Position numbers and translations under genes: made by a program | In this document: in pieces, positions 55,813-64,000 of the stretch | Position numbering within the stretch: the stretch's first letter is position 1 | How the letters are laid out: the number at the start of each line of letters is the position of its first letter | The notes under the pieces: generated by a model | The model's database searches: none | Seen by the model: only the letters and a program-made list of their open reading frames with translations | Told to the model about the DNA's origin: nothing | Source of the DNA: Candidatus Acididesulfobacter guangdongensis | GTDB lineage: Bacteria > SZUA-79 > Acidulodesulfobacterales > Acidulodesulfobacteraceae | Direction: 5' to 3' | Length of the DNA: 64,000 bases | NCBI GenBank assembly: GCA_004195045.1 | Contig: SGBC01000002.1 | Span: 186,001 to 250,000, forward strand

Positions 55813-56065
55813 TATTTATCTAAGATAAAATCGTCTAAAATGTATATTAGATGTTATAGCATAGCTGTAATATGCTTAGTTATTCAAAATATGATATGCA
55901 ATAATTATCATAAAGATTTGCGGCGCAACAGCAGAGATTATAAGTCTAAAATTTCGATTTTATAAGCTAAATTTAGATTGTTCAAATTATATTGAATTAT
56001 ATTAAATTGCTTAGGTTATGCTATATTAAACAGCATTAAATTTTATTAAAAAGGAGAAAATTATC

Positions 56066-57781
56066 ATGTTTTGTTTTCAATGTGAAGAAACTTTAGATTC
56101 AACCGGATGCATAAAAAGCGGAGTGTGCGGAAAAACCGGAGAGGTATCAAATCTGCAGGATTTACTGATTTATGACCTGAAAGGCATCGCTTTCTGGATG
56201 TCAAGGGCAAAAGCAGCCGGAAAAACGATTGACAGCGAAGATTATCTGTTTCTTTTACAGGGATTGTTTACAACGGTAACTAATGTAAATTTCGACCCTG
56301 AAAGAATAGTTGCGCTTATAAATAAATCACTAGAAATAAGAGACAAGTATAGAGTTAAAACGCTCAGCAATATGAATAGGCAAAATAACGATGAAAAAGA
56401 CAGAACAGGTATTTCAAACAATTTTTCCGATGACGTTTCTTTTTCAGCTGCAATTTCAGCTGCAACGCCTGATTGCGCAGTATGGGAACCGTTAAGCAGG
56501 ACTATTGAATCGTATAATAGCAAAGCCGAATCGGTCGGCATTAAAAATCCTTCCGATGATTTAGTCTCATTGAGCGAACTCTTAATGTACGGTTTAAAAG
56601 GAATGGCGGCTTATGCTTATCACGCTTATGTTTTAAACTATGCAGACAGTTCGATTAATGATTTTATCGTAAAAGCTTTAAACTATCTTGCAGAACAGCA
56701 AAAATGGAATGCCGACGGGCTGCTCGGTCTTGTTATGGAATGCGGCGAAAACGGCGTAAAGGTTATGGAATTATTAGATAGAGCAAATACGACGCACTAC
56801 GGCGAACCTGTTCCGACGAAAGTCCTTAACGGAACTAAAAAAGGGAAATCGATATTAATCAGCGGTCATGATTTATTTGAACTTGAGGAATTGCTGAAAC
56901 AGACGCAGGGGAAAAACGTTAACGTATATACTCACGGGGAGATGCTTCCGTCGCATGCGTATCCTTATTTTAAACAGTTTAGTAATTTTATCGGCAATTA
57001 CGGCGGCGCATGGTGGGAGCAGCAGAGGGAGTTCAGCAATTTTAACGGTCCAATCGTTATGACTACAAACTGTATTCAAAAACCTTTAGATAAGTATAAA
57101 AATCGTATCTTTACAACAGATATGGTTGCTATGCCCGGTGTCAAGCACATAGATAATCATGATTTTTCTGAAGTTATTAAAGCTGCAGTTGAATCTGAAG
57201 ATACTCCTGAAGATATAACAGGAGAAATAGACACGGGTTTTGCGCACAATACATTAGTCAGTTCTGCGGAAACTATACTTAATTTAGTTAAGGCGGGGAA
57301 GATTAAAAATTTTGTAGTTATGGCAGGATGCGATTCAAGCGACAAGGAAAGAAGCTATTACAGCGACCTGGCAAAAGGTTTGCCCGACGATTCGATAATA
57401 CTGACCGCCGGCTGCGCAAAATACAGATATAACAGACTGGGTCTCGGCGATATAGAAGGTCTGCCGAGGGTTATAGATGCCGGACAGTGCAATGATTCCT
57501 ATTCGTTAGTCGTTGCGGCTCTTAAACTCAAAGAGGCTCTGAAATTAAACGATATTAACGAGTTACCTATATTTTACGAAATTGCGTGGTATGAACAGAA
57601 AGCTGTTTTAGTACTTCTTGCGCTGCTGTACCTCGGAGTGAAAAACATAAGGCTGGGGTATAAACTGCCGGCTTTTTTGACCCCTAACGTTGTAAATATA
57701 TTAGTTGAAAAATTTAATATAATGGGCGTGTCAAGCTTGGAGGAAAGCCTCGGTTATATAGGAGCAAACGCTGCAGTCTAA
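56066..57781 (+). CDS. hcp: Hybrid-cluster protein / hydroxylamine reductase Hcp
   Basis: The 571-residue cytoplasmic enzyme handles NO or hydroxylamine in anaerobes. The N-terminal cluster site is C3-x2-C6-x8-C15-x5-C21, the pattern of anaerobe-type Hcp with a [4Fe-4S] rather than the enterobacterial spacing. Hybrid-cluster ligand regions are visible: SGHDLFELEEL and HGEMLPSHAYP, MTTNCIQKP, MAGCDSSDKERSYY, LTAGCAKYRYN and DAGQCNDSYSL. A polar insertion lies at about 105-135 (NRQNNDEKDRTGISNNFSDD). AAGGAG precedes the ATG, and a strong terminator follows, so it is a single-gene unit. Confidence 0.97.
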   Translation: MFCFQCEETLDSTGCIKSGVCGKTGEVSNLQDLLIYDLKGIAFWMSRAKAAGKTIDSEDYLFLLQGLFTTVTNVNFDPERIVALINKSLEIRDKYRVKTLSNMNRQNNDEKDRTGISNNFSDDVSFSAAISAATPDCAVWEPLSRTIESYNSKAESVGIKNPSDDLVSLSELLMYGLKGMAAYAYHAYVLNYADSSINDFIVKALNYLAEQQKWNADGLLGLVMECGENGVKVMELLDRANTTHYGEPVPTKVLNGTKKGKSILISGHDLFELEELLKQTQGKNVNVYTHGEMLPSHAYPYFKQFSNFIGNYGGAWWEQQREFSNFNGPIVMTTNCIQKPLDKYKNRIFTTDMVAMPGVKHIDNHDFSEVIKAAVESEDTPEDITGEIDTGFAHNTLVSSAETILNLVKAGKIKNFVVMAGCDSSDKERSYYSDLAKGLPDDSIILTAGCAKYRYNRLGLGDIEGLPRVIDAGQCNDSYSLVVAALKLKEALKLNDINELPIFYEIAWYEQKAVLVLLALLYLGVKNIRLGYKLPAFLTPNVVNILVEKFNIMGVSSLEESLGYIGANAAV

Positions 57782-57823
57782 TGCAATTTAAGTAATTTGC
57801 GTAATGTAATTTAATTATATTTT

Positions 57824-57867
57824 AATCCCTTTCTTTATTGAAAAATAAGGAAAGGGATTTTTTTTTC
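57824..57867 (+). terminator. Strong rho-independent terminator after hcp
   Basis: AATCCCTTTC (57824-57833) pairs with GAAAGGGATT (57850-57859), extended by TTATT/AATAA inside, followed by a run of Ts. Confidence 0.95.
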
Positions 57868-57993
57868 GGTAAATAAAATTTGAATATTTGCTGATTTAAT
57901 ATTATAATGTTAAATATTGTTTATTAAAAGCTCATGAAAAGTCTATTGTTCGCTAAATTTGTCAATAATGTCAAATTATAAGGTCAAATAATA

Positions 57994-59640
57994 TTGTTTA
58001 AAAGAAATTTATACATTTTTTTTAAAGTATTTCCTTTTATTTTCTATATCCTCATTACCCAAAAAAGATTTATAATATTTGGAAAAAGAAGGGATTTATC
58101 CAACGCATATCATGTCAAAGTCGCCAGATGGATGACATCGCTGATAGCTTCGCTTGGACCTACTTTTATAAAATTGGCTCAGGTTATTTCGACAAGAGCG
58201 GATTTTTTGCCCCAGCAGTATCTTGCCCAGCTTGCAACGCTGCAGGATGAGGTTCCGCCTGTACCGTTTAAACTGATAAAGCCGATAATCGAAAAAGATT
58301 TCGGCAATAAACCGATAAAAGAAATTTTTGAAGAATTTAACGAAGAACCTTTTGCGGCGGCGTCTGTTGCGCAGGTTTACAAAGCCGTTTACAAAGGCAA
58401 ACAGGTAATAGTAAAAGTTATAAGACCGGATATTGAAAAAAATGTCAGCAGCGATATATATACTCTTAAAAATGTTTTAAATTCTCTGAGGATTTTTTTT
58501 CCAGACAATAAATCTTTGCTTTCCATCTCTGTTGTTTTGAAAGAATTTGAAATTACAATTTATGAAGAAATGGATTTACTGCATGAAGTTAAAAATATTA
58601 AAGAATTTCAAGAATTTTCAAAAAAATTAAAATGGATAGTAATTCCAAATGTTTATACGGAATTAAATTCCAAAAATGTTTTGGTAATGGATTTTTATAA
58701 AGGCGTTAAGATTACGGACTTAGAAAGTCTTAAAAAAAATAATTTAGACCCGAAAGTCGTTTTAGACAGACTTATTGAATTTTACATATATCAATCGCTA
58801 ATTCAAGGCGTTATCCACGCCGACCCGCATCCGGGCAATATATTGGTTGACGATAAAGGCAGGATAGTGCTGCTTGATTACGGTCTTGTAGTTCATATAT
58901 CGGATGAAACAAAAGAAAACCTGATTAAAGCCGTACTTGCCGGTATTAAACAGAATATCCCGGGAATTATAGATGCGTATTATGCTCTTGGAATTATAAA
59001 TAAAGAAGTTTCAAGGCAGCTGCTCGAAAAAGCTGCGGGCAGATTATATCAGGTGTTATCCCAGAAAGATATATCGAGCAGAAAGATACAGGATATTATA
59101 AACGATATTATGAAAAGCTTTTACGCTTTTCCGTTTGAACTTCCTCAAAATTTGGTATATATTTTTAAAACTGCGGCTGTTCTCGAAGGAATAGGAACGG
59201 CGATAGACCCTTCGTATAATCTGGTAAAAGATATAGTGCCGGTTGCAAAAAAATATATAAGCCATACGCCTTTAGGAAAAAAAACGACTGCATCAGGCAT
59301 AATTAAGACAGTTTTTAATGAAGTAAAACAGTTTGTTATGGATACAAAAAGGGTAATGCATGCAGCCTATGAAGAAGATTTCAGGGTTAAAATCCATCCT
59401 GAAAATATTTCAGGTTTGGAAAACTTTTTAATACATGTAATAAAAAGGCTGACTATGGCGCTAATAGGCGGATTTATCGGGCTTATTGCAGCGTTAATTT
59501 TTATTGAAGATAAAAATCCGTATTTACTTGCGGGGGGTTTATTTGCAGCCTTTGCGGTGATATTTGTCGCTGTAAGCATGCCTATAAAAACTACTTACGG
59601 TTATTCTACGCTGTTAGATGTTTTCAGGCATAGAAGATAA
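57994..59640 (+). CDS. ABC1/UbiB-family atypical kinase
   Basis: The 548-residue product belongs to the ABC1 (AarF/UbiB/COQ8) family. Visible are the KxGQ region, here GPTFIKLAQVISTR with Ala in place of the usual Gly; the Ala-rich loop EPFAAASVAQVYKA; the VKVIRPDIEK lysine; the VIHADPHPGN catalytic loop; and LLDYGLV in place of DFG. Two C-terminal membrane helices close it (about 483-530). Family members support quinone synthesis or lipid homeostasis with ATPase rather than protein kinase activity. No ubi/men genes are adjacent. The start is a TTG with AAGG about 12 bases upstream; no ATG lies nearby. Confidence 0.9.
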   Translation: MFKRNLYIFFKVFPFIFYILITQKRFIIFGKRRDLSNAYHVKVARWMTSLIASLGPTFIKLAQVISTRADFLPQQYLAQLATLQDEVPPVPFKLIKPIIEKDFGNKPIKEIFEEFNEEPFAAASVAQVYKAVYKGKQVIVKVIRPDIEKNVSSDIYTLKNVLNSLRIFFPDNKSLLSISVVLKEFEITIYEEMDLLHEVKNIKEFQEFSKKLKWIVIPNVYTELNSKNVLVMDFYKGVKITDLESLKKNNLDPKVVLDRLIEFYIYQSLIQGVIHADPHPGNILVDDKGRIVLLDYGLVVHISDETKENLIKAVLAGIKQNIPGIIDAYYALGIINKEVSRQLLEKAAGRLYQVLSQKDISSRKIQDIINDIMKSFYAFPFELPQNLVYIFKTAAVLEGIGTAIDPSYNLVKDIVPVAKKYISHTPLGKKTTASGIIKTVFNEVKQFVMDTKRVMHAAYEEDFRVKIHPENISGLENFLIHVIKRLTMALIGGFIGLIAALIFIEDKNPYLLAGGLFAAFAVIFVAVSMPIKTTYGYSTLLDVFRHRR

Positions 59641-59860
59641 AAATTTAATTCATTAATCTAATAGATTAATGGGTGTATAAAAAAATATAAAGAAATTCAA
59701 CTGTAATATCTGCTATAAAAGTTAAGATGTAAAGATTTACCGAAAAAAATAAAATATAAAGAATAAATAAAATATAATATAAAGAATAAAAGTTTAAAAA
59801 TAGGATATAAAAATTAAAAGTATAAATATAAGGTCTAAAAAAATATAAAAAATAGAAAAT

Positions 59861-61738
59861 ATGGACGCAGATAAAATCAATTTTAATTATACGGCTGTGA
59901 TTCTTGCGGGCGGACTCGGTACAAGGATGCGTTCCGAAATTCCTAAGGGACTGACGCCTATTTTAGAAAAACCGATGATATATTATATCATTGCCGAACT
60001 CTTGAGATTAAATGATATGTCAATTTCGGAAGCGTCGTCGGAAGACACTTTATGTCGCCCGTCTATTTTACCTGCTTCGTCCGCTCGGACTGCCGTTATT
60101 AAGGCTGAAACAGGAGCGGCAGCGGCAGCGGCATCAGCATCAAAGTCATTCGGCTGCAGGAATATTTTAAATAGAATAATAATTGTTATAGGGCATAAAG
60201 GAGAACATATAAAAGATTATATTGAAAGCGAGAGCGCTTTTAAAAATTGCGGAATAACAATAGATTTTGCAATTCAGGATAAATATCTCGGAACAGGCGA
60301 TGCCGCAAAACAGGCTGCCATATTGATTAAAACTACCGGACATATAAGCGATGCCGGTGTTCAGAATGTTCAGAACGTATTAATTCTTCCGTGCGACACC
60401 CCTTTAATCACCAAAAATACTTTATCTAAGCTGATAAAATTTCATGATGATTTTAATGACGATTTAACTGTTCTGTCTTTTAAAACTGAAGATCCATTTT
60501 CTTACGGAAGAGTACTGAAAGACGGTGAAAATTTTGTTAAAAAAATCGTTGAACAGCAGGAAATAGACGCCCAGATGAAAAATGAGCACCGCAATGATAC
60601 AAATATAAAGAAAACAATGGATAACAACAAAGAAAATGCTCAAGCAGAATACTTAAATGATATAAATAATATAAAAAAGATAAATGATACTAAATATACA
60701 GATGATATAAATGATGCAAATAATACAAATAATACTGATTATGCAGATGATACAAACAATATAAATAAGCTAAATAATATTAACGATACAAATGATGCAA
60801 ATTATTTGGATAATATAAGAGAAGTCAACTCCGGTATTTATGCCGTTAGACTAAATCACTTCATAAATTTTATAGATTTAATAGATAATGATAATTCTAA
60901 AAAGGAGTATTACTTAACCGATATTGTTTCGATATTTTACAATAACTCATTGAAAGTGCGAAGTTTTATCGGAGCGAATGGCTGCAATCAAGATGAGAAT
61001 GAACTTATGGGAGTAAATTCTAAAATAGAGATGGTGAAATGCAGCGGTTTAATGCAAAAGCGAATTATAAACAATTTAATAGAAAAAAAGGATGTCAATT
61101 TTATTTCGACCGATAATGTATATATCGGGAGCGAAGTTCAAATAGGTAAAGCGGCGACGCTTTATCCGGGATGTTTTTTATCCGGAAATTCTAGAATCGG
61201 AGAAAATACGGTTATCGAATGCGGAGCAATAATCAAAGATTCCGTTATAGGCAAAAATTCCGTTATTAAAAGCTATTCTATTATTGAAAATGCCAATGTT
61301 GAAGATGAAGCAAGTATTGGACCTTTTGCTCGGTTAAGACCGGGAACCCACATTAAAAATAATGCTAAAATCGGAAATTTTGTAGAAGTTAAAAATTCGG
61401 TTATCGGAAAAAATTCTAAAGCATCGCACCTGTCTTATATAGGAGACAGTGAAATAGGCGACGGCGTCAATATAGGGGCAGGGGTCATCACCTGTAATTA
61501 CGACGGTTTCAAAAAACATAAGACAATAATAAAAAATAACTGTTTCATAGGTTCAGATTCGCAGCTGATAGCTCCTGTTACCGTGGAAAAAGATTCTTAC
61601 GTCGCTTCGGGCACAACCGTCGTCAAAAATGTCCCTGAAGGCAGTCTTGCTATTTCGAGGGCTGAGCAGATAAATAAGGAAGGCTGGACGCTAAACAGAT
61701 TAAAGAGATTGAAAAATTCAACAAAAGCGGAAGATTGA
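59861..61738 (+). CDS. glmU: Bifunctional GlmU (UDP-GlcNAc synthesis) with insertions
   Basis: The product is both GlcN-1-P acetyltransferase and GlcNAc-1-P uridyltransferase. The N-terminal site is VILAGGLGTRMRSEIPKGL (13-31), with GTGDAAKQA and LPCDTPL. The C-terminal left-handed beta helix has GPFARLRPGTHI, GNFVEVKNS, SHLSYIGDSEIG and NIGAGVITCNYDG. At 625 residues it exceeds the usual ~455. An Ala/Ser-rich insertion lies at about 55-100, and an Asn/Asp/Ile/Thr low-complexity insertion at about 240-320, between the IVE and EVNSGIYAV strands. glmS follows 98 bases downstream, so the amino-sugar genes are grouped. Confidence 0.96.
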   Translation: MDADKINFNYTAVILAGGLGTRMRSEIPKGLTPILEKPMIYYIIAELLRLNDMSISEASSEDTLCRPSILPASSARTAVIKAETGAAAAAASASKSFGCRNILNRIIIVIGHKGEHIKDYIESESAFKNCGITIDFAIQDKYLGTGDAAKQAAILIKTTGHISDAGVQNVQNVLILPCDTPLITKNTLSKLIKFHDDFNDDLTVLSFKTEDPFSYGRVLKDGENFVKKIVEQQEIDAQMKNEHRNDTNIKKTMDNNKENAQAEYLNDINNIKKINDTKYTDDINDANNTNNTDYADDTNNINKLNNINDTNDANYLDNIREVNSGIYAVRLNHFINFIDLIDNDNSKKEYYLTDIVSIFYNNSLKVRSFIGANGCNQDENELMGVNSKIEMVKCSGLMQKRIINNLIEKKDVNFISTDNVYIGSEVQIGKAATLYPGCFLSGNSRIGENTVIECGAIIKDSVIGKNSVIKSYSIIENANVEDEASIGPFARLRPGTHIKNNAKIGNFVEVKNSVIGKNSKASHLSYIGDSEIGDGVNIGAGVITCNYDGFKKHKTIIKNNCFIGSDSQLIAPVTVEKDSYVASGTTVVKNVPEGSLAISRAEQINKEGWTLNRLKRLKNSTKAED

Positions 61739-61836
61739 TGTTTATTAATTTAAATTAAACTTATAACTCTAAATTAATAAATTTAAAAATATAACTATCT
61801 TACTTATTAATTTTATTATTAATTTTAAATAAAAAT

Positions 61837-64000
61837 ATGTGCGGAATAATGGGTTTTGCCGGAACGATACCGGATGAAAGCGGCGTGTCGGTGGTGCTTA
61901 GCGGTTTAAAAAAATTAGAATACAGAGGCTATGATTCTTCGGGTATAGCTTATTTTGATTCAGAAGACGGAAAAATAAAATATATTAAAAAATCCGGTAA
62001 ATTGATAAATCTTTTTACGGAAATAGCCGAAATACAATGTAAAAATAAGCGGCTAACCGATAATGATGCCGATGTCAGGAGCGGTGCTGATGAAGATAAA
62101 AATATTCAATCAAGTGAAGGTAAGTCTCCAACCATCCAGTCCTCCCTTGCGATAGGTCACATCAGATGGGCTACTCACGGAAAACCGACAGACGAAAATG
62201 CCCATCCCCATTTAGATTGTTCGGGAGAGATTGCTATTGTTCATAACGGCATAATAGAAAATTATATTCAGTTAAAAGAGAAACTTCTAAAAAATAATCA
62301 TAAATTTAAAACAGAAACTGATTCGGAGATTATTGCTCATTTGATAGAAGACTATATTATCAAAGGGAATTCGTTTTCAGAATCAGTCAGAAAAACCTCT
62401 CTAGAATTAAAGGGTTCATTTGCAATAGCTATATTATACGCTAAAGAGAAAACTATTGCAGCGGTGAAATTCGGTCCTCCCCTTGTTCTTGCAAAAAGAG
62501 AAAAAAATTTATTTATTGCGAGTGATGTATCTGCACTGCTCGGATATTCGAATGAAGTTATATATTTAAAAAACGGTGAAATAGCTTATTATCGTTATGA
62601 GGATAATGACAATAACAATATAAACAATATAAATAATAGAAACAATATAAACAAGATAAATAATATAAATAAGATAAGCAAGATAAGCAATGCAGACAAT
62701 ACAAGAAAGATTAATAATTCAAATAGGCTATACAATAGCAATGAATTAGAAATAATAAACTTTAGGGGCAAGAAGCAAAAAATAGATATCAATCTTATAA
62801 AATGGGATGCATCCAAGACTGTAAAATCCGGCTTTTCTCATTTTATGCAGAAAGAAATTTTTGAACAGCCGACCACTATTCTAGAAGGTTTTAATTCAAG
62901 GGTTTTGTTTAAGAAAGATTTGCGCAGTTCAATAGATTTAAGCAATTCAAAAGATTCGCGCAGGTTAAGCGATTCTGACGATTCAAGCTGTATAAACGGT
63001 TCAAGCGGGTCATCATTCAATAAATTGTCAAGTTCTGCCTCTGCTGCCTCTGTGCAAGATCGGGATATTCTGATAAATTCAGATTCTATAGCGTCGTCCA
63101 AAGCGTCCGATTCACAAAAGCAGGATGTCCTGAAAGATTTATATAATTCTGAAGATGTAAAAATAGCGCTGGAAGGATTAAAACTTACAAAAAAAGATAT
63201 AATATCCGCGGGCAGAATTATTTTTATTGCCTGTGGCTCTTCTTATTATGCTTCGCTGGTAATAAAAAATGTTATCGAAAATTTGTGCGGATTGCCGGTT
63301 ATAGTCGATTACGGTTCGGAATTCAGATACGGAAAATTTCCTGTTCTGGAAACAGATATAGTAGTCGGGGTTTCGCAGTCAGGTGAAACTGCGGATACAA
63401 ACAGCGCTATAGAAATCGTTAAAGAAAAAAAAGCAAAAATTATATCTATCTGCAATGTTCCGGGTTCACAACTGACGGCTCTTTCTAATAAAGGAGTGAT
63501 ATATACCCATGCCGGACCGGAAATAGGCGTTGCATCGACAAAGGCATTTACTTCCCAAGTATTGTGCGGGATACTTTTGGCGCTATACCTAAGACAGGAA
63601 ATTACGAACGCCCGCGTCTATATAAACGGGAAGGCAAATTCAAATGCAAATGCCGGCAAAAGCTGTAAAAATGACAGCCGCGCCGGAGCAGGAATGCCTT
63701 ATAGCGTAGGAGGCAATACATCAGGCATTTCCGGTAAATTTTTTAGCGATTTGATTGCGCTGCCGCAGAAGATTGAGGAGATTCTGGCTTTAAATGAAAG
63801 CATAAAAAATATTGCGAATAAATATTATAAAAGTACGAATTTTTTATATCTCGGCAGAGGCATTTTATCTCCGATAGCTCTTGAAGGGGCATTAAAATTA
63901 AAAGAAATATCATACATTCACGCGGAAGGATATCCTTCCGGAGAAATGAAGCACGGACCGATAGCGCTTATTGACGAGAATATGCCGGTTATGTTTCTTT
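61837..64000 (+). CDS. glmS: Glucosamine-6-phosphate synthase GlmS, C-terminus outside window
   Basis: The frame is open to the window end (721 codons so far, already longer than the usual ~610). The glutaminase domain starts MCGIMGFAG with nucleophile C2, then LEYRGYDSSGIAY, GHIRWATHGKP, HNGIIENY and TETDSEIIAHLI. The sugar-isomerase (SIS) domains show HFMQKEIFEQP, ACGSSYYASLV, SQSGETADT, and near the edge the GYPSGEMKHGPIALID segment. Three extra low-complexity runs are visible: Asn/Ile/Lys at 62610-62720, Ser/Asp at 62900-63110 and Asn/Gly/Ser/Ala at 63620-63725. A fourth, shorter one is in the glutaminase domain (NDADVRSGADEDKN). It supplies GlcN-6-P to GlmU for peptidoglycan and lipid A. 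Confidence 0.95.
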   Translation, partial: MCGIMGFAGTIPDESGVSVVLSGLKKLEYRGYDSSGIAYFDSEDGKIKYIKKSGKLINLFTEIAEIQCKNKRLTDNDADVRSGADEDKNIQSSEGKSPTIQSSLAIGHIRWATHGKPTDENAHPHLDCSGEIAIVHNGIIENYIQLKEKLLKNNHKFKTETDSEIIAHLIEDYIIKGNSFSESVRKTSLELKGSFAIAILYAKEKTIAAVKFGPPLVLAKREKNLFIASDVSALLGYSNEVIYLKNGEIAYYRYEDNDNNNINNINNRNNINKINNINKISKISNADNTRKINNSNRLYNSNELEIINFRGKKQKIDINLIKWDASKTVKSGFSHFMQKEIFEQPTTILEGFNSRVLFKKDLRSSIDLSNSKDSRRLSDSDDSSCINGSSGSSFNKLSSSASAASVQDRDILINSDSIASSKASDSQKQDVLKDLYNSEDVKIALEGLKLTKKDIISAGRIIFIACGSSYYASLVIKNVIENLCGLPVIVDYGSEFRYGKFPVLETDIVVGVSQSGETADTNSAIEIVKEKKAKIISICNVPGSQLTALSNKGVIYTHAGPEIGVASTKAFTSQVLCGILLALYLRQEITNARVYINGKANSNANAGKSCKNDSRAGAGMPYSVGGNTSGISGKFFSDLIALPQKIEEILALNESIKNIANKYYKSTNFLYLGRGILSPIALEGALKLKEISYIHAEGYPSGEMKHGPIALIDENMPVMFL

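Larger units (their letters stand above)
55105..56065. other. Long spacer upstream of hcp
   Basis: In order this 961-base stretch holds a terminator hairpin (55162-55200), MITE copy 2 (55236-55392), a composite palindromic repeat (55389-55577), a GC-poor stretch with repeated TTTAGCCTTT words near 55660-55710, and two FNR-like palindromes (55773-55812). No gene was found. Confidence 0.55.

Noticed and set aside
62595-63101. Minus-strand frames inside glmS
   Set aside because: They lie in low-complexity insertions of glmS and read as repetitive Leu/Ile/Phe or Glu/Ser translations.

Overview
The window is AT-rich DNA from a Gram-negative bacterium. LpxC, a TolC-type channel, a porin-like protein, two lytic transglycosylases and two lipoproteins all imply an outer membrane. 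A hybrid-cluster protein, a rubredoxin-like protein, a rubredoxin-proximal flavoprotein, DsrE-type sulfur-carrier proteins and a short ThiC fit an anaerobic or microaerobic, sulfur-handling lifestyle. The overall look (low GC, deltaproteobacterium-like gene set) recalls uncultured Acidulodesulfobacterales/Sva0485-type lineages. That placement is inference from gene content only; no marker phylogeny was possible.

Layout. Positions 1-9.5 kb hold the N-terminus of a membrane sensor-like protein, two paralogous exported PQQ-type beta-propellers, a TolC-family channel, an ArsR regulator with a DsrE2 protein, an SLT transglycosylase and a small DsrE-like protein. Positions 9.7-16.8 kb are accessory: an MFS exporter, a Q-rich protein, a putative nucleotidyltransferase toxin locus with a HepT remnant, an excisionase and a wrecked integrase abutting tRNA-Lys(CTT), a globin-PsiE membrane protein, and tRNA-Pro followed by a broken second copy of the toxin gene. 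Positions 16.9-22.2 kb encode a c-di-GMP synthase and a c-di-GMP phosphodiesterase with a DUF4149 protein. Positions 22.7-29.4 kb hold a DUF815 ATPase, thiC, thiE, the rubredoxin-like protein, an FAD/NAD oxidoreductase, a tiny membrane protein and tRNA-Lys(TTT).

Positions 29.9-35.8 kb form a DNA-repair/core block (yebC-ruvC-ruvA-ruvB, queH, lpxC). A porin-like protein with a well-defined terminator and a heptad-repeat coiled-coil membrane protein follow. Positions 39.0-44.5 kb are a phosphate regulon (pstS-pstC-pstA-pstB-phoU) preceded by four tandem 11-bp PhoB-like half sites. Then come two oligopeptide-type permeases, a BamE-like lipoprotein, dapF-slt-ligA, a YVTN beta-propeller, hcp behind two FNR-like palindromes, an ABC1/UbiB-type kinase, glmU and the start of glmS.

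Three window-wide traits stand out. Many universally conserved proteins (RuvC, RuvA, RuvB, PstB, DapF, GlmU, GlmS, Hcp, DUF815) carry extra Asn/Ile/Asp/Ser-rich low-complexity segments encoded by AAT/ATA-type repeats. Intergenic DNA is rich in simple repeats of 5, 6, 8, 42 and 45 bp. Two dispersed repeat families occur: a palindromic GGAAAAGGTGTCAGA family in at least six places, and a ~156-bp MITE-like element in two copies.
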